Positions 1 to 8,898 of a stretch of 64,000 nucleotides of DNA are shown here, piece by piece (position 1 is the stretch's first letter; each line of letters starts with the position of its first letter). Origin of the DNA: CAVSRC01 sp963750065 (GTDB taxonomy: Bacteria > Pseudomonadota > Alphaproteobacteria > Rhizobiales > Kaistiaceae); contig CAVVPK010000012.1 in NCBI GenBank assembly GCA_963750065.1, positions 372,001 to 436,000 on the forward strand, written 5' to 3'. Under the pieces are notes generated by a model. That model was not told the DNA's origin, made no database searches, and worked only from the letters and a program-made list of their open reading frames with translations. A program made the translations under genes and the position numbers.

Positions 1-25
1 CCATCTGAACGGGAGGCCGCCGCCC

Positions 26-487
26 ATGCGCGGAAATACTTACACCGCGACCGTTTCGTGGAAGAGCGACAGCGACGATTTCGCCAGGGGCCGCTACACG
101 CGCGGCCATGTCTGGCGCTTCGACGGCGGCACGCAAGTGCCGGCCACCGCCTCGCCCCATGTCGTACCCGCCCGCTTCACCGTCGAGGCGGCAGTCGACC
201 CGGAGGAGGCGCTGATCGCCTCGCTGTCCTCGTGCCACATGCTGACCTTCCTCGACCTGGCCCGACGCGGCGGCTTCGTCGTCGATAGCTATGAGGACGA
301 CGCTGTCGGCGCGATGGAGAAGAACGAGGCGGGCAAATACTGGGTATCCGAGGTGACTCTGTCGCCCCGGATCGTCTTTACCGGCAAGGCGCCTGAGCCT
401 GACGAACTTAAGCGCCTGCACGATGCTGCCCATGCTGACTGCTTCATCGCCAATTCCCTTCTGACCCGGGTCACCATCGCCGGCTAG
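26..487 (+). CDS. OsmC family protein
   Basis: A 153-aa OsmC/Ohr-type protein. These small proteins usually reduce organic or fatty-acid hydroperoxides in the cytoplasm using two cysteines. Both expected cysteines are present: C70 in the LSSCHML motif and C139 in HADCFIANS. The length fits the OsmC subgroup. The start follows a GGGAGG ribosome binding site in the first bases of the window. It lies 21 bp before gcvPA on the same strand, so it is probably co-transcribed with the glycine cleavage genes; the upstream gene lies outside the window. The substrate cannot be told from the sequence. Confidence 0.9.
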   Translation: MRGNTYTATVSWKSDSDDFARGRYTRGHVWRFDGGTQVPATASPHVVPARFTVEAAVDPEEALIASLSSCHMLTFLDLARRGGFVVDSYEDDAVGAMEKNEAGKYWVSEVTLSPRIVFTGKAPEPDELKRLHDAAHADCFIANSLLTRVTIAG

Positions 488-508
488 ACGCCGAAGGACC
501 AAGAGCCC

Positions 509-1852
509 ATGCGCTACCTGCCCCTCACCGTTGCCGACCGCGCGGCGATGCTTGCCCGCATCGGCGTCGGAAGCGTCGACGATCTCTTCGCCGACGTGCC
601 CGCCGACAAGCATCTCGACGCCCTGGTCGATCTGCCCTTGGCGAAAAGCGAGATCGAGGTCGAGCGCATCCTCGGCGCTCTTGCGGCGAAGAATGTCGCG
701 GCCGGTTCGGTGCCCTTCTTCGTCGGCGCCGGCGCCTACCGCCATCACGTGCCGGCAAGCGTCGATCACCTCATCCAGCGCTCCGAGTTCCTGACCAGCT
801 ACACGCCCTATCAGCCCGAGATCTCGCAGGGCACGCTGCAGGTGCTCTTCGAGTTCCAGACCCAGGTCGCCAATCTTCTTGGCATGGAGGTCGCCAACGC
901 CTCCATGTATGACGGCTCGACGGCGACCGCCGAAGCGGTGCTCATGGCCCACCGGCTGACCAAGCGCTCGAAGGCCGTGCTCTCCGGCGGCCTGCATCCG
1001 CAATACCGCTCGGTGGTGCGCACCTATTCGCGCTCCTCCAGCGACGGCGTCTTCGAACTGCCGCCGGACCCGACGGGGACAGAGGCGATCCTCGCGGCAA
1101 TAGACGGCGAGACCTCCTGCGTTGTGGTCCAGTCGCCGTCCTTCTACGGCCAGCTCATCGACCTCAAGCCGATCGCCGAAAAGGCGCACGCCAACGGCGC
1201 GTTGCTCGTTGCCGTCTTCACCGAGGCGGTTGCCTTTGGCGCCATCGAGCCGCCGGGCGCGCAAGGCGCCGATATCGTCGTCGGCGAAGGCCAGTCGATC
1301 GGCAATCCGCTCACCTTTGGCGGGCCTTACGTCGGCCTCTTCGCCACCCAGCAGAAGTACATCCGCCAGATGCCCGGGCGCCTCGCCGGCGAGACGGTCG
1401 ACGCCGAAGGCCGGCGCGGCTTCGTGCTCACGCTGTCCACCCGCGAGCAGCACATCCGCCGCGACAAGGCGACCTCCAATATCTGCACCAATTCAGGGCT
1501 CTGCGCGCTCGCCTTCTCGATCCACATGACGCTCCTCGGCGAGGCTGGGCTGACGCGTCTTGCCGCGCTCAACCACGCCAATGCCGTGGCGCTGGCGGAA
1601 TCGCTTTCTTCAGTTCCCGGCGTAAGCGTCTTGAACGCCTCGTTCTTCAACGAGTTCACCGTCCGGTTGGCCAGGCCCGCCGCCGACGTGGTCGAGGCGC
1701 TGGCTGAGCGCGGCGTGCTCGCCGGCGTGCCGGTGTCGCGCCTCGAGCCGGAGCGGCCGGAGCTTGCCGACCTCCTGGTCGTCGCCGCCACCGAGATCAA
1801 CACCGATGCCGACCGCGCGGCTTACGTCGCGGCGCTGAAGGAGGTGCTCTGA
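509..1852 (+). CDS. gcvPA: Glycine dehydrogenase (decarboxylating) subunit 1
   Basis: A 447-aa protein matching the N-terminal half of the glycine cleavage P-protein in the two-gene form. With GcvPB it makes the PLP enzyme that decarboxylates glycine and passes the aminomethyl group to lipoyl-GcvH. The start near MRYLPLTVADRAAML, the GTLQVLFEFQTQVANLLGM region and the NICTNSGLCALA stretch are typical of subunit 1. An AAGGA ribosome binding site lies just before the ATG. The stop is one base before the gcvPB start, so the two are translationally coupled in an operon. The PLP lysine is carried by the partner subunit, as expected. Confidence 0.97.
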   Translation: MRYLPLTVADRAAMLARIGVGSVDDLFADVPADKHLDALVDLPLAKSEIEVERILGALAAKNVAAGSVPFFVGAGAYRHHVPASVDHLIQRSEFLTSYTPYQPEISQGTLQVLFEFQTQVANLLGMEVANASMYDGSTATAEAVLMAHRLTKRSKAVLSGGLHPQYRSVVRTYSRSSSDGVFELPPDPTGTEAILAAIDGETSCVVVQSPSFYGQLIDLKPIAEKAHANGALLVAVFTEAVAFGAIEPPGAQGADIVVGEGQSIGNPLTFGGPYVGLFATQQKYIRQMPGRLAGETVDAEGRRGFVLTLSTREQHIRRDKATSNICTNSGLCALAFSIHMTLLGEAGLTRLAALNHANAVALAESLSSVPGVSVLNASFFNEFTVRLARPAADVVEALAERGVLAGVPVSRLEPERPELADLLVVAATEINTDADRAAYVAALKEVL

Positions 1853-1853
1853 G

Positions 1854-3437
1854 ATGCCTGACAATCAGGGCCGTCCGACGACACCCGCCGCTACCGGCGT
1901 CGCCAGCCACGACACCTTCACCGCCAATCGCGGCCTGCAGATCGAAGAGCCGCTGATCTTCGAGGTCGGCCGCAACGAGACATCGGGCGTCGATTTTCCC
2001 GAACATGAGGCGAGGAGCGCCGCAGGCGCGACAGGGAAGCTGGGAAGTCACGCCCGCACCACGCCGATCGACCTCCCCGGCCTCTCGGAGCCGGAGACGA
2101 TGCGCCACTATGTGCGCCTCTCCCAGAAGAACTACGCCATCGACGCCGGCATGTATCCGCTCGGCTCCTGCACCATGAAGCACAATCCGCGCCTCAACGA
2201 GAAGATGGCGCGGCTGCCCGGCTTCGCCGACATCCACCCGCTGCAACCGCAGTCCACCGTCCCCGGCGCCATCGATCTTCTCAGCGAATTGTCGCACTGG
2301 CTGATGGAGATGACCGGCATGGCGGCGGTCGCCTTGAGCCCCAAGGCCGGGGCGCACGGCGAACTCTGCGGCATGATGACGATCAAGGCGGCGCTTGCTG
2401 CCCGCGGCGAAAAGCGCAGCGTCGTCCTGGTGCCGGAATCGGCCCACGGCACCAACCCGGCGACTGCGGCGCTGCTCGGCTACACGGTTGTCGCCGTGCC
2501 GGCCCGCGCCGACGGCACCGTCGATCCGGCCGAGGTGACGAAGCGCCTGTCGCCGGAGGTGGCGGCGATCATGCTGACCAACCCCAACACCTGCGGCCTG
2601 TTCGAGCGCGATATCGTCGCCATCGCCGAGGCGGTCCATCTGGCCGGCGCCTATTTCTATGCCGACGGCGCCAACTTCAATGCCATCGTCGGCAAGGTCC
2701 GCCCCGGCGACCTCGGCGTCGATGCCATGCACATCAACCTGCACAAGACCTTCTCGACGCCGCATGGCGGCGGCGGGCCGGGCTCCGGCCCGGTGGTCCT
2801 GTCCAAGGCGCTCGCGCCTTTCGCGCCCATGCCCTACCTGCGCATGGAGGACGGCAGGACGGTGCTGGTCGAGACGCGCGCCGAGGCGCGCGGCAACGAG
2901 CAGCCCTTCGGCCGGCTGACCGCCTTCCACGGCCAGATGGGCATGTATGTGCGCGCCTTCGCCTACATGCTCTCGCACGGCGCCGATGGCCTGCGTCAGG
3001 CGTCGGAGGACGCCGTGCTCAACGCCAACTACGTGCGCGCGAGCCTCAGCGATCTGATGAGCCAGCCCTTCGGCGACCGCATCTGCATGCACGAGGTGCT
3101 GTTCGACGACAGCTTCCTCGACGGCACAGGCGTCACCACGCTCGATTTCGCCAAGGCGATGATCGACGAGGGCTTCCACCCGATGACCATGTATTTCCCG
3201 CTGGTCGTCCACGGCGCGCTGTTGATCGAACCGACCGAGTCGGAATCGAAGGCTACCCTCGACCTGTTCGTGGCGACGCTGCGCGAGCTGGTGATGCGCG
3301 CCAAGCGCGGCGAGGCGGAGCGCTTCCATGCAGCCCCGATATACGCCCCGCGCCGGCGGCTCGACGAGACGCGCGCCGCGCGCTCGCCGAAGCTGAAATG
3401 GGAGAGGCCGCAGCCCTGGAAGGAAGCAGCGGAGTAG
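1854..3437 (+). CDS. gcvPB: Glycine dehydrogenase (decarboxylating) subunit 2
   Basis: A 527-aa C-terminal half of the P-protein. The PLP-binding lysine is about K298 in HINLHKTFSTPHGGGG, followed by the glycine-rich loop. MYPLGSCTMKHNPR near the N-terminus is a family signature. The gene starts one base after the gcvPA stop, with GGAGGTG inside the end of gcvPA as ribosome binding site. The protein is somewhat longer than usual: residues about 52-63 (EARSAAGATGKL) look like a small in-frame insertion, encoded by a 34-bp palindromic sequence also found in glyQ. Conservation on both sides of it suggests the enzyme is functional. Confidence 0.97.
   Translation: MPDNQGRPTTPAATGVASHDTFTANRGLQIEEPLIFEVGRNETSGVDFPEHEARSAAGATGKLGSHARTTPIDLPGLSEPETMRHYVRLSQKNYAIDAGMYPLGSCTMKHNPRLNEKMARLPGFADIHPLQPQSTVPGAIDLLSELSHWLMEMTGMAAVALSPKAGAHGELCGMMTIKAALAARGEKRSVVLVPESAHGTNPATAALLGYTVVAVPARADGTVDPAEVTKRLSPEVAAIMLTNPNTCGLFERDIVAIAEAVHLAGAYFYADGANFNAIVGKVRPGDLGVDAMHINLHKTFSTPHGGGGPGSGPVVLSKALAPFAPMPYLRMEDGRTVLVETRAEARGNEQPFGRLTAFHGQMGMYVRAFAYMLSHGADGLRQASEDAVLNANYVRASLSDLMSQPFGDRICMHEVLFDDSFLDGTGVTTLDFAKAMIDEGFHPMTMYFPLVVHGALLIEPTESESKATLDLFVATLRELVMRAKRGEAERFHAAPIYAPRRRLDETRAARSPKLKWERPQPWKEAAE
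2007..2040 (+). repeat. 34-bp palindromic in-frame repeat, copy 1 (in gcvPB)
   Basis: This 34-bp stretch matches 31 of 34 bases with positions 31290-31323 in glyQ. Its centre contains inverted arms GCGCC and GGCGC. It is read in the same frame in both genes, giving EA-R/G-SA-A/D-GATGK. Two unrelated genes sharing this DNA and peptide suggests a mobile or dispersed palindromic element that tolerates insertion into coding sequence, comparable in style to the Rickettsia palindromic elements. Confidence 0.7.
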
Positions 3438-3441
3438 GGCC

Positions 3442-5334
3442 CTACCGCCCCTCGCCGACCAGGTCGCGGCGGGCGCGGTCGAGCTCTTCGGAGTAGCGAC
3501 GCAATGCGTGGCCTTCGGTCAACAGGCCGATGACCCGCCGGCCGTTGGTCTCGACCACGGCCAGCGCCTCGCTCTCAGTCTCATCGAACATCTTCATCGC
3601 GTCCTTGACGTTGAGCTGCGGTTCGAGCGCGTCTTTCTGATAGTGCAGGAACTCGCTGATCGTCCGCGAATCCCCGTCGCCGTTGAGTTCGGTCGCGTGG
3701 ATCTCAGGAACCAGCGCGATGCCGAGATAGCGCTCGGCGCCATCGACCACCACCACGCGCTGGGTCGAGCCGAGGGGGAAATCGCGCCGGAAGGCCGACA
3801 GGCGCGTGTCGCCGAGCACCGTGCGCACGTCGCGGCGCATCAGGCTGCCGACGTTGAGCGCCCGGATGCGGCCGACATCGTGAGCGCTGCGGATGGTCTC
3901 GCCGCGCAGATGCAGCCGCCAAGTGGCGAAGGAATAGCCGAACAGCTCGCGCACCGTAATCGTCGCGACGATCGCCGCCGCCAGCACGGCCAGCGTGATC
4001 GGCACGTCGCCGGTGGTCTCCAAGGCCAGGAACGACATGGTCAGCGGTCCGCCGATGACCGACACGGCCATAGCGCTCATGCCGACGATGGTCGATACCA
4101 GCGGGTCGGGCGCCAGTGCCGGCAGAAAAGCAGCCATCACCGCGGCGAACAGCTTGCCGGTCAGCGCGCCGATGAAGAGTGAGGCAAAGAACAGGCCGCC
4201 GCGGAAGCCGGAGCCGAGCGACACCGCCGAGGCGCTGGCCTTGAGGACGAGCAGCAGGGCCAACGGTGCGATCGCCGGCAGCGTCGAATCGAGCATCAGC
4301 TTGATCGCGCCGTGACCGGAAGACAGCACGTGCGGGGAGACCAGCGCGAAGCCGCCAACGATCAGGCCGCCGAGGATCGGATGGACGACGCGCGGGATGT
4401 GTGAATGGCGGAAGGCGAGTTCCGTCAGGGTGACGCCACGCATGATCAGGATGCCGATGCCGCCGCAGATGAGCGCCAGCAGGAGCAGGATCGGCAGGTC
4501 CGAGCCGTGGAACGCCGACAACGGTCCGACCGTGATCGAATAGGCCCCGTGGCCGAGCACGCGCGTGACCAGAATGCCGACGATGGAGGCGGTCAGCACC
4601 GGCGCCAGGGCGGATGCCGTATAGGTCCCGATGATCAGCTCGAAGCCGTAGAAGGCGCCGGTCAGCGGCGCGTTGAAGGCGGCGGCGATGGCGCTCGCCG
4701 CGCCGCAACCGACCAGCATGCGCAGATCGGCGCGGCGCAGGCGGAAGTTGATGCCCAGCCGCGAGGCGATGCCCGCAACCATCTGCGAGTAGCCGGCCTC
4801 GAGGCCGACCGATGCGCCGAAGCCATTGGAGACGATGGTCTGCAGCGCCACGATCAGGCTGTCGCGGATCGACATGTGGCCGCCGTGGAGCGCATTAGCC
4901 TCGATCGGGTCGACCGGCCGTTTGAAGTGCGCCCGCGCCAGCGCCACGCCGCCGGCCGCCATGATCAGCCCGCCGATCACGGGGATCACGAATCCGATGT
5001 GCGACGGCAGGGATTCGACTGCGGAGAGTCGGTCTCCAGCGGCGATCCCGAAGAGCAGGCGGTGCAGGATGCCGACGCTCAGGTTCATGATCGCGACGAC
5101 GCAGCCGGCGATGAGCCCGACGATCGCCGCCAGGACCACCAGCCACACCTCGCTGCCGCGCACCAGCGCACGCAGCCGGTCGGGCACCGCGAGGCGCAGA
5201 TGCGGCAGAAGCCGCGCTGGTTCGTTTGCAGTGGCGCGATCGATTGACATGGCGGGCGGCGGCGCGGGAAGCGGCGCGGTATGCGACAGCATGCGGGTTG
5301 GCGGAAGAACGGACTCGACAGGCGCGTGGACCAT
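3442..5334 (-). CDS. ClC-type chloride channel/antiporter with C-terminal CBS region
   Basis: A 630-aa membrane protein of the ClC family, moving chloride or similar anions, often in exchange for protons. About ten or more hydrophobic helices occupy residues 50-440. Family landmarks are GASVGLEAGYSQ (filter loop with the gating Glu), AAAFNAPLTGAFYGFEL, and GSGFRGGLFFASLFIGALTG in place of the usual GxFxP loop. The last ~170 residues resemble a CBS pair (VGSLMRRDVRTVL and LNVKDAMKMFDETESEALAV), a likely nucleotide-sensing regulatory part. The glycine-proline of GxEGP is AG here, a variant subgroup. The start is uncertain: ATGs at 5292 and 5250 are also possible. It converges on gcvPB with 4 bp between the stops. 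Confidence 0.9.
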   Translation of the reverse strand: MVHAPVESVLPPTRMLSHTAPLPAPPPAMSIDRATANEPARLLPHLRLAVPDRLRALVRGSEVWLVVLAAIVGLIAGCVVAIMNLSVGILHRLLFGIAAGDRLSAVESLPSHIGFVIPVIGGLIMAAGGVALARAHFKRPVDPIEANALHGGHMSIRDSLIVALQTIVSNGFGASVGLEAGYSQMVAGIASRLGINFRLRRADLRMLVGCGAASAIAAAFNAPLTGAFYGFELIIGTYTASALAPVLTASIVGILVTRVLGHGAYSITVGPLSAFHGSDLPILLLLALICGGIGILIMRGVTLTELAFRHSHIPRVVHPILGGLIVGGFALVSPHVLSSGHGAIKLMLDSTLPAIAPLALLLVLKASASAVSLGSGFRGGLFFASLFIGALTGKLFAAVMAAFLPALAPDPLVSTIVGMSAMAVSVIGGPLTMSFLALETTGDVPITLAVLAAAIVATITVRELFGYSFATWRLHLRGETIRSAHDVGRIRALNVGSLMRRDVRTVLGDTRLSAFRRDFPLGSTQRVVVVDGAERYLGIALVPEIHATELNGDGDSRTISEFLHYQKDALEPQLNVKDAMKMFDETESEALAVVETNGRRVIGLLTEGHALRRYSEELDRARRDLVGEGR

Positions 5335-5413
5335 TCCGTGCCTAATACGGCAGGAACGTGAAATCTGTGCTAGCTAGCCTGGTAAACGAGTGGTTGCGGT
5401 AGAATGCCGCAGG

Positions 5414-6098
5414 TCAGTCCGGCATTCCCTCCCAGGCGAGCAGGGCCTCGGCCATCGCCGGCAGGTCGGCAAGCCGGTTGATCACCGTCTCGGCGCCGGC
5501 ATCGGTCAGCAGGTCGGCATGGCCGGGCCAGGTATGGGCGCCGCCGGTGAAACCGATCACCCGCGCGCCGGCGGCCTTGGCCGCCGCCACGCCGAACACC
5601 GTATCCTCCAGAACCACGGTATCGCGTGGATCGCTGCCGAATTCGGCCATGGCATGGCGATAGACATTGGGGGCCGGCTTCGGCTGCAGGTCGCCGACCT
5701 CGGTCGCCGAATAGATGTGCGGCATGAAGCGGTCCCACAAGTCGAGTCTTCTCCAGCGACAGCTTCAACCGCTTCATCGACGAGTTGGAGCACACGCACA
5801 CCTGCTGCCCTTCCAGCCGGTCGAGCAACTCGCTGACGCCGAACACGGGCTTGAGGCTGCGGGCCAGCCGCCGGTCGATCTCTTCCTGGACGTTCTCGAA
5901 GAAATCGTCGGGCAGCTTGTGGCCGATCTCCGTTTCCACGACGTCGCCGATCGCCCTGCCGGTGAGGCCGGCGAACCGGATGTTCACTTCCTGCGGCGTG
6001 ATCTCATAGCCGAATTTGGCGAGGAACTCCGAATCGACGGTGGAGGCGATGATCTCGGAATCGATGAGGACGCCGTCGCAATCGAACACATAGAGCAT
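5414..6098 (-). pseudogene. HAD-superfamily hydrolase (phosphoglycolate phosphatase-like), frameshifted
   Basis: The N-terminal part starts MLYVFDCDGVLIDSE, carrying the catalytic DxD of HAD phosphatases, and runs through CSNSSMKRLKLSLEKT. Around 5738-5748 the frame changes: the continuation LWDRFMPHIYSATEVGDLQPKP, the motif-III lysine and VVLEDTVFGVAAAKAAGA are in another frame, ending at 5414. Joining the two gives a normal ~228-aa HAD protein with one extra base. Without correction the first frame reads on into nonsense. Either a recently inactivated gene or a one-base error. The start at 6098 is chosen because the family begins here; upstream residues look non-coding. Confidence 0.8.
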
Positions 6099-6241
6099 CT
6101 GGACTTCCGTCTGCCGGCCGGGGAGGGGGGAGGATTGCCGACGGCGTCTGTGTAGCGCGACCGGCCACGACACGGAAGGGGCGCTGCGGCATGGCGGCTT
6201 TGCGCCCATGCGCGGTCTTTACCGTCGCTTAACCATGCCGC

Positions 6242-6256
6242 CTAACCCAGGATTAA
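6242..6256 (+). promoter_or_regulatory. CtrA-type box before ccrM
   Basis: The sequence reads CTAA, seven bases, TTAA followed by C: one mismatch from the CtrA consensus TTAA-N7-TTAA. A further TTAACC lies at 6229-6234. CtrA control of ccrM is established in Caulobacter, and this site lies 77 bp before the probable ccrM start. A GATTC (GANTC) site, the CcrM target, follows at 6271-6275, so methylation state could feed back on the promoter. Confidence 0.6.
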
Positions 6257-6332
6257 CCCTACACGCACAAGATTCCGGGGAGTTCCGCCGCGCGAGGGAC
6301 GCGTGGCTTGGTTGTGTTGCGTTGGGGTGGTC

Positions 6333-7451
6333 ATGGGTGCGTTGCAGACCGTCGCCAGGGACGAGGCTCCCTGGCTCGATACGATTCTGAAGGGCGACTG
6401 CATTACCGAACTGGAGAAGCTTCCGGCCGCCTCGGTGGACCTGATCTTCGCCGATCCGCCCTACAACCTGCAGCTCGAGGGGCGCCTGACGCGGCCGGAC
6501 CAGTCCGAGGTCGATGCCGTCGACGACGATTGGGACAAGTTCGCCAGCTTCTCGGCCTATGACGATTTCACCCGTGCCTGGCTCTACGCCTGCCGCCGGG
6601 TTCTGAAGCCGAACGGCGCCCTGTGGGTGATCGGCTCCTACCACAACATCTTCCGCGTCGGCGCCATCCTCCAGGATCTCGGCTTCTGGATCCTCAACGA
6701 CATCGTCTGGCGCAAGACCAACCCGATGCCGAACTTCCGCGGCCGGCGCTTCACCAATGCCCATGAGACGCTGATCTGGGCCAGCCGCGACGCCAACGCC
6801 AAGGGCTACACGTTCAACTACCACGCGCTCAAGGAAGCCAATGACGGCACCCAGATGCGCTCCGACTGGCTGTTCCCGATCTGCACGGGAGGAGAGCGGC
6901 TGAAGGACGAGGACGGGCACAAGGCCCATCCCACCCAGAAGCCGGAGGCGCTTCTGCACCGCCTCCTGCTCGCCAATTCCAAGCCTGGCGACGTCGTGCT
7001 CGACCCGTTCTTCGGCACCGGCACCACCGGCGCCGTCGCCAAGCGGCTCGGCCGCCATTTCGTCGGCATCGAGCGTGAGGACGACTACATTGCCGCCGCC
7101 CACGCCCGCATCGACGCCGTCGAGCCGGCGCCGGAAACGGCGATCGCGGTCAGCGCGGGAAAACGCAACGAGCCGCGCGTCCCCTTCGGCTCGCTGGTCG
7201 AGGCCGGCCTGATCACGCCCGGCACCATCCTGACCGATGCGCGCTCGCGCGTTGAGGCCGAGGTGCGTGCCGACGGCACCGTGCGGGTTGGCGACCACAC
7301 CGGGTCGATCCATCGCATAGGGGCACTGGTGCAGGGGCTGGAAGCCTGCAACGGCTGGACCTTCTGGCATACCATCGTCGACGGCGTGCGCGCGCCCATC
7401 GACGACGTCAGGGCGGTGGCGCGGCGCGTCCTGCACAGCGCCGGGGCATAG
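6333..7451 (+). CDS. ccrM: CcrM-type adenine DNA methyltransferase (GANTC)
   Basis: A 372-aa beta-class N6-adenine methyltransferase. It carries the catalytic DPPY at residues 41-44 (LIFADPPYNLQL) and the AdoMet-binding FFGTGTTG near residue 228. A C-terminal domain of ~100 residues, separating CcrM from plain HinfI-type enzymes, is present (RVPFGSLVEAGLITPGT onward). CcrM methylates GANTC after replication and helps time the alphaproteobacterial cell cycle. The chosen ATG at 6333 begins MGALQTVARDEAPWLDTI; an ATG at 6303 would add ten residues unlike the family. A CtrA-like box and a GATTC lie upstream. Confidence 0.95.
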   Translation: MGALQTVARDEAPWLDTILKGDCITELEKLPAASVDLIFADPPYNLQLEGRLTRPDQSEVDAVDDDWDKFASFSAYDDFTRAWLYACRRVLKPNGALWVIGSYHNIFRVGAILQDLGFWILNDIVWRKTNPMPNFRGRRFTNAHETLIWASRDANAKGYTFNYHALKEANDGTQMRSDWLFPICTGGERLKDEDGHKAHPTQKPEALLHRLLLANSKPGDVVLDPFFGTGTTGAVAKRLGRHFVGIEREDDYIAAAHARIDAVEPAPETAIAVSAGKRNEPRVPFGSLVEAGLITPGTILTDARSRVEAEVRADGTVRVGDHTGSIHRIGALVQGLEACNGWTFWHTIVDGVRAPIDDVRAVARRVLHSAGA

Positions 7452-7535
7452 CCGTCCCACCCACCTGCCCACTTGACCTGAACCGGCGTCGTAGCGTCAT
7501 CGTCATGTCTTCGATGTCGGCAACAAGTGACGCTC

Positions 7536-8435
7536 ATGGGCACACGCGCTTTCACAGCGCCCGGCCGCTTCTGGCGGGGCAACATCCACACGCACTCCAC
7601 CCTTTCCGACGGTGCGCTCGCGCCGGCGGAGGTCTGCCGGCTCTATCGCCAGGCCGGCTACGACTTCCTCTGCCTGTCGGATCATTTCCTGTCGCGGTTC
7701 GGCTTCCCTATTGCCGACACGCGACCGTTCCGCACCAACAGCTTCACCACCATCCTCGGCGCCGAGATTCATGCGCCGATGAACAGCCAGGGCGAGATCT
7801 GGCACGTTCTGGCCGCCGGCCTGCCCGATGACTTCGCGCCGACCAGCGAAACCGAAACCGGCGTCGAGCTTGCCGCACGAGCAAGGGCGGCCGGCGCCTT
7901 CATCGGTATCGCTCATCCGCAGTGGTCGAGCCTGACGGCCGAGGACGGCCTCGCGATGGTTCCCCATGCCCATGCGGTCGAAATCTACAATCGCGGTTGT
8001 GAACTGGAATGCGCCCGCGCCGACGGAACCTATCTGCTCGACCTGCTTCTCAACCAGGGCCATCGCCTGACCGCCTATGCCGCCGACGACGCCCATTTCA
8101 GGGTCGATGACGGCTTCGGCGGCTGGATGGTGGTGAAGGCCGAAGCGAACGAGCCCGATGCACTTCTCTCCGCCATGAAGGCCGGCGCCTTCTATTCCAG
8201 CCAGGGGCCGCTCATCCACGCCTTCGCCGTCGAAGGCGGCGAGGCCCACGTCGACTGCTCGCCGGCGGTCAACGTCGCGGTCGTCGGGCGCGGCAGCCGC
8301 GCGGTGAATGTCGCCGGTCGGCAGATGACCCGGGCGAGCCTGCCGCTTGATCGCTTCGCCGGCGACTGGTTCCGCCTCATGGTGACCGACGCTGCCGGCC
8401 GCGTGGCATGGACCAATCCGGTCTGGCTCGATTGA
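7536..8435 (+). CDS. PHP-domain metal-dependent phosphoesterase
   Basis: A 299-aa protein with the PHP metal-binding signatures: NIHTHSTLSDG near the N-terminus, FLCLSDHF at about residue 45, IAHPQW mid-protein and AADDAHF near residue 190. PHP proteins hydrolyse phosphoester bonds with a multinuclear metal site; many stand-alone members have unknown substrates. A GTG at 7527 could add three residues; the ATG at 7536 is preferred. It follows ccrM by 84 bp on the same strand. No signal peptide or membrane segment is seen. Confidence 0.85.
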   Translation: MGTRAFTAPGRFWRGNIHTHSTLSDGALAPAEVCRLYRQAGYDFLCLSDHFLSRFGFPIADTRPFRTNSFTTILGAEIHAPMNSQGEIWHVLAAGLPDDFAPTSETETGVELAARARAAGAFIGIAHPQWSSLTAEDGLAMVPHAHAVEIYNRGCELECARADGTYLLDLLLNQGHRLTAYAADDAHFRVDDGFGGWMVVKAEANEPDALLSAMKAGAFYSSQGPLIHAFAVEGGEAHVDCSPAVNVAVVGRGSRAVNVAGRQMTRASLPLDRFAGDWFRLMVTDAAGRVAWTNPVWLD

Positions 8436-8540
8436 GCCAGTGATCGCGTTCACTTGCCCGGTTGCCGTTCCGGTTTCATTGTAACCGTGGGGCGTATTCG
8501 GTGCGGCCCGAGTCGAAGCAACAGTATGGGACGGAACAGG

Positions 8541-8852
8541 ATGGCAGGAGAGACGGACACCTTCGAGGTCTATACCGACAAGAAGGGCGAGTACCGCTGG
8601 CGCCGCAAGGCATCGAACGGCCAGATCGTCGGCGCCGCGTGCGAGGGCTACAAGTCCAAGGCGGACTGCGAGGCGAACATGAAGCGCGGTCCGGTGGCCA
8701 GCGACAAGTGGGAGTTCTACACCGACAAGAAGGGCGAACATCGCTGGCGCCGCACGGCGTCGAACGGCAACATCGTCGGTGCGGCCTCGGAAGGCTACAA
8801 GTCAAAGAAGGACTGCGAGGCGAACGCCGCGCGCCAGGGCTATACCGGCTGA
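8541..8852 (+). CDS. YegP family (DUF1508) tandem-repeat protein
   Basis: A 103-aa protein made of two ~48-residue repeats. Each has the pattern F-E/Y-V/T-YTDKKGE-RWRR-ASNG-IVGAA-EGYKSK-DCEAN. This is the YegP/DUF1508 fold, a small beta-rich domain of unknown role. The two copies are very alike, so the gene arose by internal duplication. The ATG at 8541 follows GGACGG about 8 bp upstream; an ATG at 8526 is also possible. It stands alone between the PHP gene and the convergent HAD gene. Confidence 0.85.
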   Translation: MAGETDTFEVYTDKKGEYRWRRKASNGQIVGAACEGYKSKADCEANMKRGPVASDKWEFYTDKKGEHRWRRTASNGNIVGAASEGYKSKKDCEANAARQGYTG

Positions 8853-8898
8853 CGGCCTGGAGAGAGGTTGCCGCCCGTCAGCCGGGCGGCCGCCTCCG

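Noticed and set aside
1797..3329. Open frame of 510 codons on the minus strand across gcvPB
   Set aside because: Antisense shadow of gcvPB, rich in His, Arg and Gln with no domain.
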